A stretch of 64,000 nucleotides of DNA from Phascolomyces articulosus (GCA_025677815.1 JAIXMP010000003.1:744001-808000), one strand, 5' to 3'. Positions 23,555 through 36,865 are shown, numbered from the stretch's first letter. Notes: generated by a model from the letters alone, not told the origin. A program made the numbers and translations.

Positions 23555-25536
23555 TATCGTTTGTTGTCTTGTATATGTTATTGTTGTTGAATATCTAGTA
23601 ATATTAATAATAATGATAAAAATAATAAAATAGTAATAAATGGTATATATAAAGGAAAGGTAAAGGAACCCCAAAGAATAATATATCTATTGTTCCCCAA
23701 GTTAAAAAAAAAAAAAAAAAAAAACTCTTTAAAACAAATAAAAGGAAAGAAAAACCGAGGGAAAGGAAAAAAAAAAAAAAAAAGGTGAAAAAAGAGAGTG
23801 GAGAAAAGGCAATTTAGACTGAAAAAATAGAGCAGAATAATTTACACTGCAAAGTGGAACTGGGAAATGAAAACTTATCTTTTGTGTTGCTCAAGTTGCA
23901 TGCTTGTGTTACATATATTAAATATCCGCTCTCTTTTTTTTGAACCTTGCATATCGGATTACCATGGCTATTTTTATTATGTTTACTATGTTACATATTA
24001 TATCATTGTTACCAAGGTAGCTGCCTTTTTGTTGTCATAGTTACTTACTTTATGTATATAATTTTGATTAATAAAGAAGTGTATAAAATTAAGGGACAAA
24101 TTAATATATATTAACTAGGGTGAGTGTGTGAGCAAGTAAATAACTCATACAACAGCATATACAGAGTCAGTTTTATAAAACTCGTCGGAGAGCATATATA
24201 AAAAAAACTTATTATGAGAGTTTAATAGATAAGTCTCACACACAATACCGAAACAAGTTTAGATCAAATTTAACCTACCAAAAAGCTTATTATCGTTTCA
24301 TCTACATCTAAATTATCACACACTACACCTGAAACTCTTCTTTTTGATCATTTGTTCAAAGTATAGATATATAAAATATTGGATAGTAGTATATAAACAA
24401 AATTATATACATGAGCTGATTAGCTGCTAAACGCCGATCAATTAATCACCTCCTTCTACATCTGGGCCAAAATATTTATTTTGAAAATATTCCAAAAAGA
24501 ATACTTTACCAAGGACAGTTTGGTGTCTTCCACCCGCTTTCCTGTCTAAAAGGGAAACTGAGCTCAAGGTAACTCTTTTTTCTTTTTTCTCTCATTCTTG
24601 CCTGTCTGGCTGTTCGCCTACTAAGTATTTATTTATTATTTACCTACAAATACTTTTACCTCAAAGCTACAGGTAACAAGGAATATAAATAATAAAGCCA
24701 TTTGATTAAATTTCGTTTTTTTTAACAAACTTCCTTTTTTTGGTATTTATGTATTTTGTTTTTGGACGCAATGATCGTCATCGTCGTCAAAAGGATACTC
24801 CACACTGACTGAACTATAATTAAGGACAAAAAGTGCACGTATTTTAATCAAACAACAGAAAGAGCCTTTTTATGTTACACTGTGATGCTCTTTTTAAGGT
24901 TACACTTTTTTTTGGTTATTTGGTGGTTATTTGATCTATTTGAATTTAATGCAAAAATTGCTACGGATCCTATTTAGTTTTTGTAGTAGAAGAAGGGTAC
25001 TTGTGTGTGAAATCACGGTGGATCTATAAATATATATATATTTACAGTAGCCTATAATTATATATGGTTCATATTGCATTTTGATATACTAAATAATATT
25101 CTATCTTTTGAGAAATAAATAACTTTCTTTGGATATCAATAACAATATATACTAATGTCAAATATCTATCAGGATGATGGTTATACCATATATTTTATAC
25201 AAGATGGAAATAAAACCAGCTGTATACTACCCAACTATGTCAAATTAATTCACGAGTTCTAAATAATTCAATATTTACTTTTCTATAGAATAAATTTCCT
25301 TATAAAAATATGCCATTAGTAGCAATTCTATTTGATAGATCAAATAAAACTTTAGAAATACTATTTTATATTATGCAAATAAATATTTATTATTATTATT
25401 ATTATGCATTGGACTAGCAGAGTTAAAGATGTAAGAAGAAATCCGAAAATTGTCGGAGTTTGTGGCTTTGCGCCGAGGGGGCGAGGGCATTTTGGTAGTG
25501 CTGGTGGCGAACCACGATTCACCCTCTTTCACGAAT
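23555..25536. other. Intergenic region between divergent Kelch-BTB and eS24 genes
   Basis: AT-rich with poly-A runs (23704-23724 and 23767-23783) on the Kelch side and an (ATT) run near 25388. No coding or structural RNA signal was found. Pyrimidine-rich sequence just before 25537 fits a ribosomal-protein leader. Confidence 0.55.
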
Positions 25537-26523
25537 ATGGTATGTAAATGATATACGTGTAGATGATAGAAAATCAAAGGAAGGGGAAATAGAGTGAGAA
25601 AATGGATGGATGGATGAAGAAATCGAATGGATGGGTCAGAGAAAAGGGGAGGTTTACCATCACGAATATTCAACCATGACGACCGAACAAAAACGAAACC
25701 TTGAAACTTCGATATCGATTATTACACTCTATGCATACATCCATCATTCAACATCATCCCAACACATCAATCCAACTATTGAAAAGCAAAAAATAACGAT
25801 CTATATACAGCAAAAACGAACGAATCCATGGATGGATGAATGGATGGATGGATGGTGTGAAGAGTGGAGCTGTGTCTAATGGGGATGGTGAATGGTTTTG
25901 GGGGAGAATTTCCCTCTCGTCCATTGAAATTAGAATGGTGACAGAATTGAGTTTTGGGACCTTTCATATTAATTTATAATTATCGAATTTTGGAAACACC
26001 CAATAATTATAGGCTGACGCTGCAACTGTTACTATCCGCACTCGCAAGTTCCTTACGAACCGCTTGCTTCAACGCAAGCAAATGGTTGTGGATGTCATCC
26101 ATCCCGGTCGCGCCACCGTCCCCAAGGAGGAGCTCCGTGAGAAGTTGGCCAAGATGTACAAGTCCAACAAGGAAGTCGTCTCCGTCTTTGGCTTCAAGAC
26201 TCACTTTGGTGGTGGTAAGACTACCGGTTTTGCCTTGATCTATGACTCTGTTGAATCGCTCAAGAAGTTCGAGCCCAAGTACCGTCTTGTCCGCGTACGT
26301 ATTTTTTCAAAAATAATAGTGTGGTTTACGATATATAGAATATCTTGGAAGGGAAATATAGGATGATTTTGTATGTGTAGAGATATTCATTTTTTGATAA
26401 TATATACAGATTGGCCTTGCCGAAGCCCCCAAGGGTGGTCGCAAGCAACGCAAGGAAAAGAAGAACCGTGCAAAGAAGCTCCGTGGTACCAAGAAGTCGA
26501 AGGCAGCTGCTGGCAAGAAGTAA
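25537..26523 (+). CDS. RPS24: 40S ribosomal protein eS24
   Basis: A component of the small ribosomal subunit. The proposed exons are 25537-25539 (ATG only), 26013-26294 and 26410-26523, 399 nt in all, 132 residues, matching the family. Exon 2 starts at [19 protein letters not shown], where family members have only Met plus a few residues before the conserved block; it needs an upstream ATG, and AATATG followed by the donor GTATGT at 25540 supplies it. Other blocks are [40 protein letters not shown] and [20 protein letters not shown]. The tail is lysine-rich ([15 protein letters not shown]). GC-rich codon choice, unlike its neighbours, fits high expression. The 473-nt first intron is long for this locus and contains ATGG tandem tracts near 25604 and 25827. 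The exact first exon is inferred. Confidence 0.9.
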
Positions 26524-27812
26524 AATGGCCATATTTTTGTCATATTTCTTTTTCCATATACTTGTTGTGGATTTTGCTTGATTGCTCTTTGCACAAATAT
26601 ATAAAAAAACAATCAAAAATCAACGTATTGTAGATCCAATTCGTAAAAAGCATTGTACATTTGTATTTTACCGATGTTTTCGTTTGTGGCATTGTCAAAG
26701 GGAAAGAGGGAATGGAGCGAATAATGTTACATATTGGATTTTTTGAAAAAAAAAAAAAAAAAAAGTGGTTGCTTTTAAAAGGAGGAGAGTATATACCTTA
26801 AATATTGACAGCATATTCTAATTTATTGAAAGAGAGAAAATGAACAAAGATACAATAATTCGACTTGCAAAACAGAAAAAATGGACTATGAAAGGTTTTG
26901 AAATTGGTGATCGAGGGAAGACACTTATCATTATCGGGATATAGTGTCCAAGAAGGTGATGTATTAACCTTGGGTACAAGAATGTTTATGTCGAAATAAT
27001 ATAAAAGAATCCTGCAAATCAAGGATGTCAACACGTTAATCCAATTGGCTCATCCATGTTTGTTAGGAACACATTTATTCTCAGTAGTTAATGCCGAAGT
27101 CCCAAAGGAACCTTAGTTGTTAATTTCAAAACAACAGCAAATACTTGCTTCCATGATCAAAAATAAATGTACCTCGAATCAAATAAACTGAAACTTTGGT
27201 ACTTGATTTTATAATTTATAGAATATATATTCATTGTTATTGTGGTGAATCTATTTGAAGTTCACTACAGCGACAACATTTGAACCAGTACTCCCATACG
27301 AGCTGTTTCTAGAAGAGAAATAGGCAATTGCCCGAACTAGATAGACTTGGTTATCTTTTGGAAACTGGCAAAGAATTAGTATGTATATAGTGTACCATTA
27401 TATACCATTCATATATTCATTATTATATTATGTATTACTATCACCATTACCAGCACACAATTATTTCAAATATATATACATTTTTACGGTAGCCAACATC
27501 ATTAACTACAATTGGAAACGTGTTAACAGAAACAGTAAGCAAGTTGTTAAGTGTATCTACTTAGCAATCAGCTTAATAGCATATAGAATCCAATCCTCTT
27601 TATACTATAGGTCTATATAACATAGAATATTATTTATTACGTAGACTATATAAAAATAATTTATTAACAAGTAGTATATATACAAAGTATATTTAATTAA
27701 AAACTGGTAGCTTGCGAACAAGCATCACATGTATAACTGTATTGTTTGTATAATAACAGTAAGTAAAAGATATTATAAATAAAAACAAAGGATATTTAAA
27801 ATGGAGTGGTCA
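26524..27812. other. Intergenic region between convergent eS24 and permease genes
   Basis: Contains an A19 run near 26746 and an ORF of 78 codons on the minus strand (26798-27034) without recognisable motifs. No gene supported. Confidence 0.55.
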
Positions 27813-30800
27813 TTATTCAGTTACTGTCTTTTCCTGTGCATGTTTTTTCGGTGCAGAGGAAGAAGATGAAGAAGTGGAAGAGGTATCTCCATTACCATAT
27901 GGAACATTCTTTAATGCCTTTTCAGGATCTGCAATTTCCTCGACAGGAGGTTGTTCCATCTCTAAATCAACGCCTACACGTTCATCATCGGACAAGTTGA
28001 TTACAGGACCCTTAAACCATTTATGTCCATCAATAAGGAAGCGACCTAAATGACCAGTATATTTTCTTAGCTTTCCACAATATTTTTGTTTTTTTTTTGA
28101 TAAAAAAATTAACATTTTAGAATTACCTCCAGCACCAATAGTGACTAAACCAATGGCAAGACAGGCATCTAAAAATAGCAAATGGAGTATATACGTAAGT
28201 ACTATGTGATCTCAACAAGGCTATTTCTCCATCCATATAATAAAAACTTACAGTTCATATTAACGGCAGTAATGGGATCTATATCCCCCCCCCAACAACA
28301 AAAAAAAAAGAGAGATTGAAAGTTATTTTCATATGCAATTATTAATAATATACCCATCATCAATATATAGAACTAAAACTTACATTCAGGTGGTAATACA
28401 AATAGCACTGTAATAAAGGCAATCCAGAGAAGGGCAATACTAAAAGTGAAGACAATATGATAATAATTTAACGATTGATAACATACACAGCTATAATATA
28501 GTAAAAATTAAATGATAATAAACATACCAGCCGATGGGTTCTGAAAAACGCCCAAGATGAAGAGGACCACGTCTAAATGCCTTTCTATTCAACAATTTAC
28601 AAGCAATAGGAATTGCATATGAAAGGAAAAGGCCAATAGTAGCTACGGAAGTAATAGCAGAAAATGCAGTGTCGTTACCCAAAGATGGTAAACCCAAGAT
28701 GGATGCAACGAAAACTGATAACCATACTGCATTGATTGGGGTCTATCATGTTTATAGCATATAAATTATATACTCTATATCCGTTACGATAATAATGTAA
28801 AAATTTACTTTACCTGCATTTTCTTGTTCACTTGATGCCAATATTCACTGCCTGGCATAGCTCCATCACGAGAGAAAGCATAAATCATACGGGAATTGGC
28901 CTTTTGTATAAAAAAGTATGTTAATGCGTATTTTATTAATTTATAACTAAATTACAATAACGGTAATATTCTTTTTGATAACCCACGTAAAAGGACTAAA
29001 TAAAAATGATAATTCCTTACCGTAACGGAAGCAAATCCACAAAACCAGCAGGCAAGAATCAACATTACCATTAGGACAATGCCACCCTTTTCACCGACAG
29101 TATCGACAATAATTTGCATGACTGGGAAATTGGTACTTGAATTTATGGTTGCGTCCAGATCTTGGATACAGAATAAAAATCCAACAAGGAAAATAAATCC
29201 CATAACTGCACTAACTACGAATATCCATAATAGAACGTATAAGAAAATTACACTATAGCCATAGATAGTTTCGATAAAGTACATATTGTCACAACGTCTT
29301 CATTTGCTTATGTAAATAATAACAAAAATGAGAATTTCTGACTTACCAACGATGGCCATAATCATACCCACTGGTCCAGCAATTTCAGCATTTCGTGTTT
29401 CCTCGGACATATGAGCAGATGAATCAAAGCCTGTCAATGTAAATTGTGCTTGTAACAATCCACAAAGAACCACATAACCAGGACTGGTCCATCCAGTATT
29501 GTTGTTGAAATGAGTAAACACAAAGGCACCAGATTGATGTGTTGGTGCACATGCCAAAATCGTAATGATTACCGCTAGTGGACAAATCACTTGCCACCAG
29601 GTACTAACAGCTGTAGGTATATATATGGTTAGTATTTGACTATTTATTCATAGTATCCTATTCTCTTTTCCTTGATCCCTCTTTTTTTTTCTTATGCATG
29701 ATTACAATAAATAATCCTGCAGATAAATACCAGACTGTACTACATGATCCAAAATAATGATTTATACTTACAATTGATTCTTCGCATTACACCAGGGCCA
29801 AGAGAATTTGCAATTCCGTGGGAAACACAAATGGCAATGTGAATACCCGTAGTCGCACCTGCCGTTGGTACCCATTCTCCGTGCTGTCCGATCGAAATGA
29901 CGGCTGCGATCATCAGAGCAAGACCATAATCAATTCCTGCTGTTACTGCAAACTGCCCGATCAAATTAAACCATCCTAAGTAATAAAAGAGAAACAGAAT
30001 AATATCTTTTTTGTCAAAAATTAATATATTCTTGAATTAAACAGGTTCTCTTCCTTCTTTCTGAGTCTCGCTCTTTTTATTATTACCGCTAAACCATGAT
30101 GCAGCTGGCGCATGTTTTGGGGTACTTAAACGTGCAGCCCACCAATATAGACCACCACTTGTAGGATAAGCGCTGGATATTTCTATAATTACATTGGTCG
30201 TTGGTTTTTAGTTATTTGTATTATATTATAATTTATCATCATGAATATCCGTAAGATATTTTTTTTTACCTGCAAGAGCTAAACCAACTTGAAGAGCAAA
30301 GAATGATACAGCTAACCAGCCAAACACAATTACAACCGGTCCTCCAGTATTTAAACCATCTGTGGATTTAAAGTTTGAAGAAGATATCAATATCAGCATT
30401 TATCCTCTTTGTAATATTCTATGGTACATTTCCATTGTCAGAGTACTTACATCCAAATAATGATGTTAATCCAGAGGAAATACAAATTACACTTAATGCA
30501 ATACCATAGTTTCCGAGAGACTATATGTTATAATGCATATACGGAAAAAATCAGAGGTTAGATTTTCGAAACACGCAAATGAAGCCATGATGGGATGTCT
30601 TATTATATTATAGGGTCCATTTTCTATTCTGCTTTTTTACTTACCGTTAGTTCTCTTTTCAGTTCCTATAAACAAATGATCCAGATCATTAATCATATAT
30701 ATATATATATAAAGTATAGGTATGTAGCAAATGAAGAAGGAATAAAAAAGCCCTACCTGCTTATAACCTAGCTGATTTAATCTTTCCGCATCTCTAGCAG

Positions 30801-30843
30801 CAATATCTTCGGCCGTTTTTTTCACTGCTGATGATGGTGCCAT
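27813..30843 (-). CDS. APC-superfamily amino-acid/choline permease (ACT family)
   Basis: Predicted plasma-membrane uptake carrier for amino acids, GABA or choline, with about 12 membrane spans in 561 residues. Fourteen exons were traced: 30843-30757, 30665-30645, 30520-30451, 30359-30270, 30182-30087, 29975-29772, 29610-29347, 29214-29021, 28900-28814, 28742-28528, 28439-28384, 28278-28252, 28168-28127 and 28045-27813; the total is 1686 nt in frame. Family blocks: LNQLGYKQELKREL at the N-terminus, GGPVVIVFGWLAVSFFALQV, EISSAYPTSGGLYWWAARL, FTLTGFDSSAHMSEETRNAE (TM6-6' loop), ANSRMIYAFSRDGAMPGS and RGPLHLGRFSEPIGW. The hydrophilic C-tail is acidic then Ser-rich. Exon 2 is 21 nt (ELKRELT) and exon 12 is 27 nt. 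The substrate cannot be fixed from sequence: fungal relatives include UGA4, HNM1 and many orphans. Confidence 0.92.
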
Positions 30844-32492
30844 AGTTACCAGTGAAATGAAATGAAAAGAAGAAAGAAAAGAAGATCAGCTCAACATCTT
30901 CTTTTTTCCAGTTTTTCTGTGATCGATTCTTTTTGCACGACACTCCAGATCAGTGATATAGCAAAGGTGTAACGCGAAAAGAAAGAAAAAACTTTGATAA
31001 GGTTTGGACGATGGTATCTTTATGTTTTACTGGGTGGTTTTTTTTTCTTTTATATCAAGTTTTATTTTCAACTACTACATGATATTTATTGTATTATTAG
31101 ATAAAAGATTATCCATATAATAATACAAGTATATCGCTAAAAGCATAAAGATGAGAGAATCGGTATAAAGCTATTGACAGGTTTTTCTTTATTCCAATTG
31201 ATGGGGTCAAAGGCGAGGACATGATATGACATATGCTTATCTTAAGGCCCGCTTCACTTTTTTCGCACAAAAGAAAAGGAAAAAAACACCTAAACAAGGT
31301 AAAAATAATCTTGCTTTATATTTCTTTATCTGGTATAATATTGTACTTTATTGTATAATCTCGAGTATATTTTCTTCTTCTACTATTACTATACTATTAT
31401 CTTTTTTTTAATTTTCAAGGGAAGGTGTCGCTTATAATAAAAAAAGATTTTTTAAGGTATTTGTATTTTATATTTTGGAAGCAGATTTATTTTCATAGTA
31501 ATACAACAAATCTGGGTAAAGTGTATCGTTGTACAAGTCCAATCCGATTGTAGCCAGTCTTCTTTTCAAAGATCACCGTTTGTGATTACTCATGGTTAAA
31601 AATTACCCAATTAGGATCAAATCATTTTATAAATATAGAATAATACTGCTTTCTTTTTCTTGTTTTTGATCATTAGGACCCTTAATAAATAATAATAATA
31701 AAATTATAACAGTAACGGAAGAGATATTAATATAGTAATTATATAAGGTTGTTGAAGGATTTAATTTATTTCAAGGAGATCACAAACGACACTTGCTGTG
31801 TGACAGTTTATCTGAGTTGTTAATGACACTATAATAAAAAATATTATAAGCTGAAACATTATACACATCAAAGCATGGAGTACTATATATCATTATTATT
31901 ACGTGCCGCAAGTTTTCAGTGTCTGGTAATAGATGGTATTGTTTAGCTACAATAGATACTTATGCAAGTTAGATGCATTTCCCACTTGGATTATTGTCGT
32001 TTATTAAGTATCATTGCATAGACTGATGGCTGAGTTCGTTACGACCAAAGGTAGATCAACAAATGACAGAGCATATAATATATTGAAGAATAATAAAATT
32101 CATATATAAGTATGACAACAACAATAAATCGTAAGTTTGCTATTGATAGTATATTCGTTAGACAATAAACATTTTCTTTTGTTATTATTAATAATAATAA
32201 GTGTTATTAAGATTTTATAATAGTAAAAGGGAGTATAGTTATTATAGTATAAATCAGTAATGATAATAAATAATATGCATAAAAATAAACTAGTGACAAG
32301 AAGAATGAAAATATTGTATAAAATAGTGCAATAGTAATAGTAATAGTAATAATATCAAAGAATCGGATTTTTTTGGATGTGTAAAGAAGATGAATGATTG
32401 TTTCGTAATATAAGAGTAAGAAGTGAGAGTGATGAGATTGCAGTTGTTGTAGATTGAGGAGAGGTGAAATCTTTTTATATATTTTTAATATA
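30844..32492. other. Intergenic region upstream of the permease
   Basis: AT-rich; the right end holds the 3' flank of the UPF0658-like gene. No gene, RNA or repeat recognised. Confidence 0.55.
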
Positions 32493-34634
32493 TTATTCGA
32501 TCGACCATCGTTGTGTTGAACCAGGTTTTTCTTCTCTTTCGCCCCCTAAGGGGCTCATAGAATGAGAAGATGTTGCAGTTCCAGTAGCATGGGAGACTAT
32601 TATGTATATAACAAAAAAAAAGTTAAGTTATTGTTTCTCTACTCTTTCTCTTTCTATTCCAAGGGATCATTATACTAAAAAGTATTAAGGAGATAATTAT
32701 AAATAAGAAACCAATAGATAAAGATCTTACTGTGATTAATTAAACCATGGTTAAAGTTTCGGACACAGATCATGGATACGGGAACAGTAACCTATTATTA
32801 TTATTATTATTATTACAATTTAACACAGTGCCATTCTTTTACATGAACAACAATAACTCCTTATTCATTGCAGGTCTTTTTCTTAATGATAATCAGAATC
32901 ATGATGATAATGATGCGCACGTACCAGTAGTAATACCATATCCACACATACTATATGAATAGAGTGTTTTCAAATATTATTAGAAAGAGATAAACATAAA
33001 TCTTGGAAGAGTAATAGAACAATAAATAAAAGTTACTTACAGAAAAAGGTCAAGAATGCTTTTGACCCAACAAATTTTTGAGGTTCTCGAGAAATTTGTA
33101 CCAAAACGTATATAAAATATGCCATACTTGCAGTAGATAATGCAATAAATATATATAGATGCCATTTGCATTCTCGACGAAGCTATATAATGGATATATA
33201 AATAATATGGAAACATGATAATGTTAGCAATGAGTAGATATAAAGGAGATCTAAAGATGACATGTCTTTTTGAATGTTGTAATATCTGATGTTGTTGGGG
33301 GAATAAATATTTCTTTTGGGATTTCTATATATATATATATTTGGGGGGAGAAGAGGAGGAGAGAGGAGGTGGAGGGCGTCGTTGGTCATGAATAATAAGA
33401 AAGAAAGAAAGGGAGATGGATGATCGGATGATCATAATGGTGTTGTACTGCTCTATTTTCATCATATATACTTACACCCCAATAAGCTAAAAGTAACATT
33501 AAAATAGTAACAAAACAGCTTAAGATTATATGCTCAATCAATTTGTTGATAAGTTCTGTCGTTTGTTCTTTTGTATATGCTTCTGGCCACCATGCTACAA
33601 CAAATAACGCTAAATATTGTATAGAAAATCCAAGGAAGAAGAAAAAGTCGAATTTTAAAAGCATCATAAAGATTTGATACATTTTATATCGATCTATCAT
33701 GATAATACAATAAAAGGATGACATATTTAGATAATATGTTCTAGCCCTTCAAAATTTTTACTTGATCCCAACTATATATTTATTATACATTACCTCGCAT
33801 AGCAAGATCAGCCCCAATTTTTTTATAAATATGCCAACCAAATTCCAAGTAAAGTTTATAAGCAAGAAAGATGAAAATGATACTGCTTATAATCATTAAA
33901 CAAATTTGCGTGATTTCTGCCCAACTCGATGCATGGAGTGAATCGCCCAAAAAACTAACTGCTAAGCTAATGCCTGGATCTGATGTATTACTGAATAGAT
34001 TGGATGACTGATAATATTGAATGATAGAATAGGCACTCATACCCACTTCAAATGCTACCAGTGCAATTAATTCAATTGTATTTTTTTGACATACCTAAAA
34101 ATATATTTATCAAACAATTATGGTAATTAGTCGTTATTCATACTGGCAACAATTATATATAGTATTTGTATAAATATATAAACAATATATATTTACTACA
34201 CACTCTCTTTATGAATTGTTTCACAAAGTCACTTTATACATAGATAGATATAATACGAACCGCATCAATAACAAGAATCACTGTAAATATTTGAGCAATG
34301 ATAAAAAGTGTAAAATAAACAAGTAATGATCGTGCATTTGCATAGGCTGTTAAAAGACTTGGTCCATAATAATCTTCGTTAAATCGATGTAGATTGATAG
34401 TATCAATAGTGTTGGCATGGTAACTAAAAATGGCAGCTTCAAATATAATGGCAAGACATGCTTGTATGACGATATTTATAAAGATAGCCCGAGTCCACTG
34501 CGAATCACCAAACTACGTATATTATAATTATTCATTTATTTTAGTTATCAATTCAGCCATATCATCATCACCATCATTCTTTGAGTCCATTGATTGCAAA
34601 GTCTCGCACTTACAATCCGTGTAACGATCCACAT
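32493..34634 (-). CDS. Polytopic membrane protein resembling the UPF0658 Golgi family
   Basis: Eight exons traced: 34634-34614, 34512-34261, 34094-33794, 33693-33476, 33182-33041, 32950-32925, 32791-32731 and 32596-32493, all in frame, about 374 residues. The start is the ATG of [15 protein letters not shown]. At least seven hydrophobic segments are visible: [113 protein letters not shown], and a final pair. A hydrophilic tail ends QRWSIE. The assignment to UPF0658 rests on remembered layout (the TIEL..LV.FE..M..YS.IQ block) and is tentative; function is unknown in the family too. Exon 1 is 21 nt and exon 6 is 26 nt. Exon 2 uses an uncommon GTTCGT donor. It lies 316 bp downstream of the HP1-like gene on the same strand. 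Confidence 0.75.
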
Positions 34635-34950
34635 AACTGTCAAAAAGTATTTATAAATGAATTATTAAAATATTATAATATTTATATATTTTGTTTCTTG
34701 TTGATTTGGAAATGCAAATCGGCAATGGTACAATTGGTAAAAAAAATAAAAGACTTTACAGTTTACAGAAAGTTCATAAGCGAGAGAAAAAGAAAAAGAG
34801 ACAAAAAAAGAAAAAAAGAAAAAGAAAAGAAAGAAAAATAGGAGAAGGTTAAAGAAAATAAAGAAAATTAAGCAGATCGTAAGTGTACAGTTATGGAATC
34901 GAAGTGGTCAACGCCGCAGTTATATTTAGTGTGTAGAAGTTATCTTGTTA

Positions 34951-35267
34951 TTAATCCTCAAAGCGAATGCGTGCTTCATAATAACTGATTAACTATAATA
35001 TTTAGCAATAAGTATAATATTCATACATACAATTATATCATTATTCCTATATCCATTTTTTTTCATTTTACCTCTCCAGGACACTTATCATGAAGTTCTT
35101 GTACAACATGTACCGTCTTCTTTCTGTTGGCCCTATATATATATATATATATGTAAAAGAATAACTTTATCAAGGGGCTGTGCTTCTTTTTAGAGAGGAG
35201 CAGGGGCGGAGGAATAGGCTGGATGGAAGGAAATGATGTATACAACAACAAGGAAAGGAGAGAGAGA

Positions 35268-35310
<43 letters not shown>

Positions 35311-36865
35311 AATAAGTGTATATGCATATTCTAGCACTCCTTACCAGCTCACATAGGCTAAAATTTGGTCAGTACCCTCTACTTTTTGAACCAAATGAAT
35401 CTGGCGCATCTCAAGCATCCAATCTGTCGATTTTGTCGGGAATCCAGATCCATATGCTATATGAAATCCTTGATTCTTTAATGATACATGTAAGTCTTCA
35501 TCAGTAATATTATGGTTTTCAAGTCGTTTAATATAACTTTCTTGTTTATTCGATGCATCAGATTTTTTATGTTGCTGTTGCTGTGGCTGTTTCGATGTTG
35601 AATTAGTTGGGGCATTGATAGGGCGTGGCTCATGCTTTGACCAATACTTGGCACATATTTTTGGACAATCCCTAGAATAATATTATTAAAGGAATGGGAG
35701 AGGCAAGAAGGGAGTAATAGAAAAAAAAAAGGTTTGTTAAAATATTATAAATCGCATTTTAAGAATTACACGCACGCGCTATTACATTCTGAACTTACTC
35801 ATGAACACTGCTAGCAGGTTCCCACGTGTTGTGTTTATTCGAATATCCAACCCATTTGATTTCATACTTGACAACTCTGTTCTAATATAATAAAAACGCG
35901 TTTAAAATACCCACCATCAGGAGAAGAGTGAGAAACTATAGCTGCTTCCATTTTTTTTTTAAAAAAAAAGGTGTGCAATGGTTTCTATTGTTTTACTTAC
36001 TCGATATACTTTATGAGCCAGAATTTCTTCCACCTCATACTTTTCTTCACTAACATCATCATAATCATCATCCTCCTCTTCATGATCGTCTTTATTTTTT
36101 TCTTCATAGTGTGGTTGTTGTCGTTGTGATCTTTTTGGTTGTTCTATTGGAGGTAATGGTCTGGTATTTTCAGAGGTTCTTCGACGTTTATTAATTGAAA
36201 CACTACTATTATTACTCGTACGATCCGATACCGAATCGATAACAAATGGATTCTTGGATGTGCTGCCTTCGTCGTTATTTAGATAGTCACCATAAATCGA
36301 ATCAACATCTTCTGGTTCCAAGTATCGTCGTTTGCTATGACTGCTGCTGCTGCTGCTGTTGCTGCTACGGTCGCTATTAAGCGTTGGGATATTATGATGT
36401 TTATTGTAACTGGGGATAAGTTGATCCCCATCACTACCATTGCCATTCAAATACCCTTCTTCCTCTTCCTCTTCCTCTTCTTCTTTGTCGTAATCGTTCA
36501 ACATGTTTCTAGGTATAATTTTTGAATCAATTGAACGCGTCGATTCGCGACTAATTCTGTTTTGCTATATAATCCATTGACATTCATTAATATAAAAATT
36601 TTATTTTTTTTCATTCCTTTTATACAGAATGAGATTGGACAATGGTGTTAATTAAGTATCTAACCTTTGTTTTTGGCTTTGGTTCGTCTTCTATAACTAA
36701 AATGACACTGTCGTTGTTTGTTCCTTTTCTCCTTTCAGAATGAAATTGCTGCTGCTGTTGTGTCACGGGGTGTTCATGTCTTCTTCGTTGTTGAACATTG
36801 ACGTTAGCAAATCTCGAGGATTGTCTTGATAGTAATAATGTAGAATCGTCAGTAAAAGCTGTCAT
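34951..36865 (-). CDS. HP1/Swi6-like heterochromatin protein (chromodomain + chromoshadow)
   Basis: HP1 proteins bind methylated H3K9 through the chromodomain and dimerise through the chromoshadow domain. Six exons (36865-36665, 36564-36001, 35881-35799, 35671-35345, 35132-35072, 34992-34951) give 425 residues. Residues 1-225 are a long, low-complexity, charged N-terminal extension with a run of nine Glu and a Ser run, and a basic INKRRRTSE patch. The chromodomain starts with EKYEVEEILAHKVYR and continues NRVVKYEIKWVGYSNKHNTW then EPASSVHE (aromatic cage candidates Tyr, Trp and Tyr/Trp are present). A Gln-rich linker follows. The chromoshadow part reads MRQIHLVQKVEG, LAYVSWANRKKTVHVVQE, CPGELISYYEARIRFED. 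A shorter start at 36504 is possible, but an in-phase intron (36565-36664) links the 36865 exon. Intron 4 holds (AT)n(GT)n. Confidence 0.88.
35269..35310. repeat. Compound (AT)n(GT)n microsatellite in an intron
   Basis: An AT run passes directly into a GT run inside the fourth intron of the HP1-like gene (35133-35344), close to its donor. Confidence 0.9.

Noticed and set aside
23570..23674. Hydrophobic N-terminus of the long Kelch ORF as a true signal anchor
   Set aside because: The stretch is made of Ile/Tyr/Phe codons expected from translated AT-rich leader; the conserved Kelch region begins after the ATG at 23554.
26798..27034. Minus-strand ORF of 78 codons downstream of eS24
   Set aside because: Neither strand gives a recognisable domain; composition is AT-driven and there are no convincing splice partners.
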